Below, piece by piece: positions 6,201 through 6,913 of a DNA stretch of 6,913 nt. The translations under genes and the position numbers were made by a program. The notes under the pieces are model-generated. The model worked only from the letters and a program-made list of their open reading frames with translations. It made no database searches and was not told the DNA's origin. Each line of letters opens with the position of its first letter. The first letter of the stretch is position 1. Source of the DNA: Deltaproteobacteria bacterium (GTDB lineage: Bacteria > Desulfobacterota > Desulfobacteria > Desulfobacterales > UBA11574); NCBI GenBank assembly GCA_019314155.1, contig JAFCZV010000096.1, positions 1 to 6,913 on the forward strand. The letters run 5' to 3'.

Positions 6201-6913
6201 ACGAGCTGACCGAAGGTCTGCGTACCCTGAGCACTCATCTTAAAGACGCTCCGGGCCGGGATGACCCTTTATCTTCTTCTGAGAAAAAAGATCCGGCCAT
6301 CGATGAAAAGATCGAACCCTTGGCCAGATCCTGGTATCTTAAAAACAGATCGGACTCGGATAAAAAATTTGCGGTATCCATTGTTGGCGAGCGCATATCG
6401 CAACTTGAAACATCGATCCATGAGGCTCAAGCTGCCGTATCGTCCCGGACCCAACAGAATATGAACGGTCCGGGGGGTATCAGTTATGCCCCCTCCCCTT
6501 TGGGCCCTGACGGTGCGACGGCCTTTGTCTTCCCCGGCTCCGGCAACCATTATGTGGGCATGGGCAGAAGCATCGGTGTGCTGTGGCCTGAAATTCTTCG
6601 AAAAATGGACGCCGAAACCCTTCAATTAAAAACCCAGCTCCTTCCGGGCTGTTATGTACCCTGGAGAACATCATGGGCGCCGGGATGGGAAAAAGACGCC
6701 CATGAAAGGATTGTTTCAGACCCTTTAAATATGATATTCGGGCAGGTGGTTCACGGCGGGGTTATGGCCAATCTCATCGGAAGTTTTGGCATAAAATCCG
6801 ATGCGGTTATCGGATACAGCCTTGGGGAATCCGCAGGGCTTTTTGCCGTGGGCGCCTGGCCTGACCGGGGCGAAATGTTAAAACGGATGCTGTCCACCGA
6901 TCTCTTTACCACC
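3251..6913 (+). CDS. PUFA-synthase-like type I polyketide synthase, KS-CLF-AT (3' end outside window)
   Basis: The frame is open for 1221 codons to the window edge. Residues 5-450 are a ketosynthase opening with IAVVGMAGIFPGA. Its active site is DAACASS (Cys194), with HGTGT (His328) and GSVKSMIGH (Lys363, His368), so the catalytic triad is complete. Residues 497-950 are a second KS fold (VAIIGMASVFG) with SNEAASG where the cysteine should be (Ala697) and HGSGN (His831), but an intact GSVKPNIGH (His868): a chain-length-factor-like domain. After a charged linker, an acyltransferase starts with AFVFPGSGNHYVGMG (1091) and has GYSLG with Ser1190. KS-CLF-AT is the order of myxobacterial Pfa3 and thraustochytrid OrfB, whose later DH or ER domains would lie beyond the window. 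Such enzymes build long-chain fatty acids or related lipids in the cytosol. The start is the only ATG after an in-frame stop at 3242-3244, but it lacks a visible ribosome site. A heterocyst-glycolipid-type (Hgl) enzyme is the main alternative. Confidence 0.85.
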   Translation, partial: MAKKTPIAVVGMAGIFPGASDLNTFWQNIVDKVDTTCEVPRGRWIAEPDFMYHPNPLPDKAFSKQACLINNFKFDPQGIDLDKDLLNALDPLHQMALHIGREALSSCITTSTDKNNIGTVLAAIALPTDTSSSITRKILGTSFEEKLFNRSIPKRQQPLSREECLAARVTSLPGALLAEGLGLGGGSLTLDAACASSLYAVKLACDELWSFRAEAMLAGGISRPECLYTQVGFSQLQALSPTGCCAPFDERADGLVVGEGAGMFVLKRLDDALRDQDTIYGLIKGIGLSNDMRGNLLAPDSEGQVRAMRSAYAAAGWSPQDVDLIECHGTGTPVGDAVELQSLRNLWEKFDGSPGQCAIGSVKSMIGHLLTGAGAASMIKTLLAIKHKVLPPSLNFNRAPAKSPLFNSPFRVQTDADPWPRRDTDTPRRAGVSAFGFGGINSHVLFEEWDPEIKNCRLKIDDFQYSAVSIQSDSPLHADHRPEPTVNHQSSIQQHPVAIIGMASVFGPLISLKEFQETIFRGESIIERRPKHRWNGCDPIAERHLNGQAQWGGYMTELLLNIRDFRIPPNEIPDILIQHLLMLKVSADAMKDAGLPLREDRPGMGAVIGIDFDYEATDFHLRWNLHNRVENWKKSSDLALNLDDGTKTARWLASLQDALRPPLTATRTLGALGGIIASRIAREFRFGGPSYVVSNEAASGLKALEIGVRSLQQDETEAVLVGAVDLCGDVRSVVTAGRIHPFTTHSEISPFDGSADGTLPGEGAAALVLKRLDRAIKDGDRIYSVIKGIGKAGGGGVRTGFPSKNAYLLSLKRSFQDAGIPRASISFFETHGSGNPAEDRIESEALNEYFADPKTPCAIGSVKPNIGHAGAAAGLASLVKTSLCLYQEIIPPLTNFTEPGEPVWQNHTFHMPAFAQYWMRDRKDGPRRACTSAMTTDGNCMHVILEGFEHGPSEKIPETVEKERKRPLGFMTPGLFVVEGNGKNELTEGLRTLSTHLKDAPGRDDPLSSSEKKDPAIDEKIEPLARSWYLKNRSDSDKKFAVSIVGERISQLETSIHEAQAAVSSRTQQNMNGPGGISYAPSPLGPDGATAFVFPGSGNHYVGMGRSIGVLWPEILRKMDAETLQLKTQLLPGCYVPWRTSWAPGWEKDAHERIVSDPLNMIFGQVVHGGVMANLIGSFGIKSDAVIGYSLGESAGLFAVGAWPDRGEMLKRMLSTDLFTT
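4607..4634 (+). repeat. Tandem 14-mers inside the PKS linker coding region
   Basis: ATTAAAAATTGTCG and ATTGAAAATTGATG agree at 11 of 14 positions. They lie at the start of the KS-CLF linker, just after the KS domain ends, in AT-rich DNA unlike the flanking domain-coding sequence. Confidence 0.55.
4707..4727 (+). repeat. Three tandem heptads inside the PKS linker coding region
   Basis: TCAATCA, TCAATCA and TCAATCC run in tandem and encode part of VNHQSSIQ, just before the CLF domain begins. Three heptads make 21 nt, so the reading frame is kept. They resemble in unit length and style the heptads in the spacer upstream of the gene. Confidence 0.75.

Noticed and set aside
5695..6234. A 179-codon minus-strand frame within the PKS gene
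   Set aside because: It is antisense to the CLF end and linker, with no ribosome site and no recognisable motif.
1..6913. Search for tRNA or rRNA genes, or riboswitches
   Set aside because: I saw no cloverleaf with a T-loop GTTCRA pattern, no rRNA-like stretch, and no leader with a known riboswitch core.

Overview
The window looks like a chromosomal piece from an anaerobic, Deltaproteobacteria-type bacterium, probably in or near the Desulfobacterales. This rests on my recognition of protein style (the Pfa/Hgl-like ketosynthase, the YhdH-type reductase, the short monooxygenase-fold protein), on moderate GC, and on short 7-nt tandem repeats of the kind I associate with those genomes. It is an inference, not a database result.

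Layout. Two genes lie on the minus strand at the left: a YhdH/YhfP-family acrylyl-CoA reductase/quinone oxidoreductase (120-1121) and a 98-residue antibiotic-biosynthesis-monooxygenase-fold protein (1505-1801). Between them sits a 214-bp transposase-free element (1168-1381) with perfect 22-bp terminal inverted repeats, a second perfect 21-bp internal inverted repeat, and 7-of-8-bp flanking direct repeats. It looks like a MITE. An 834-bp gene-free stretch follows (1802-2635). It contains an older palindromic element (about 2232-2502): two diverged ~95-bp arms in inverted orientation, bracketed by an identical 12-bp direct repeat.

On the plus strand, a 181-residue hypothetical protein (2636-3181) lies 69 bp upstream of a giant gene that begins at 3251 and is still open at the window edge (1221 codons seen). 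That gene encodes a PUFA-synthase-like type I PKS subunit ordered KS, chain-length-factor-like KS, then AT. The first KS has an intact Cys-His-His triad. The second has Ala in place of the Cys. The AT has its GYSLG nucleophile motif and is cut off by the window end. The order matches Pfa3/OrfB-type secondary-lipid synthases.

How the parts relate. The two plus-strand genes may form one transcription unit. The minus-strand pair appears metabolically separate. The most unusual points are the two non-autonomous repeat elements and the heptameric tandem repeats. The heptads occur both in the spacer just before the PKS start, where no Shine-Dalgarno sequence is visible, and inside the coding sequence for the KS-CLF linker.
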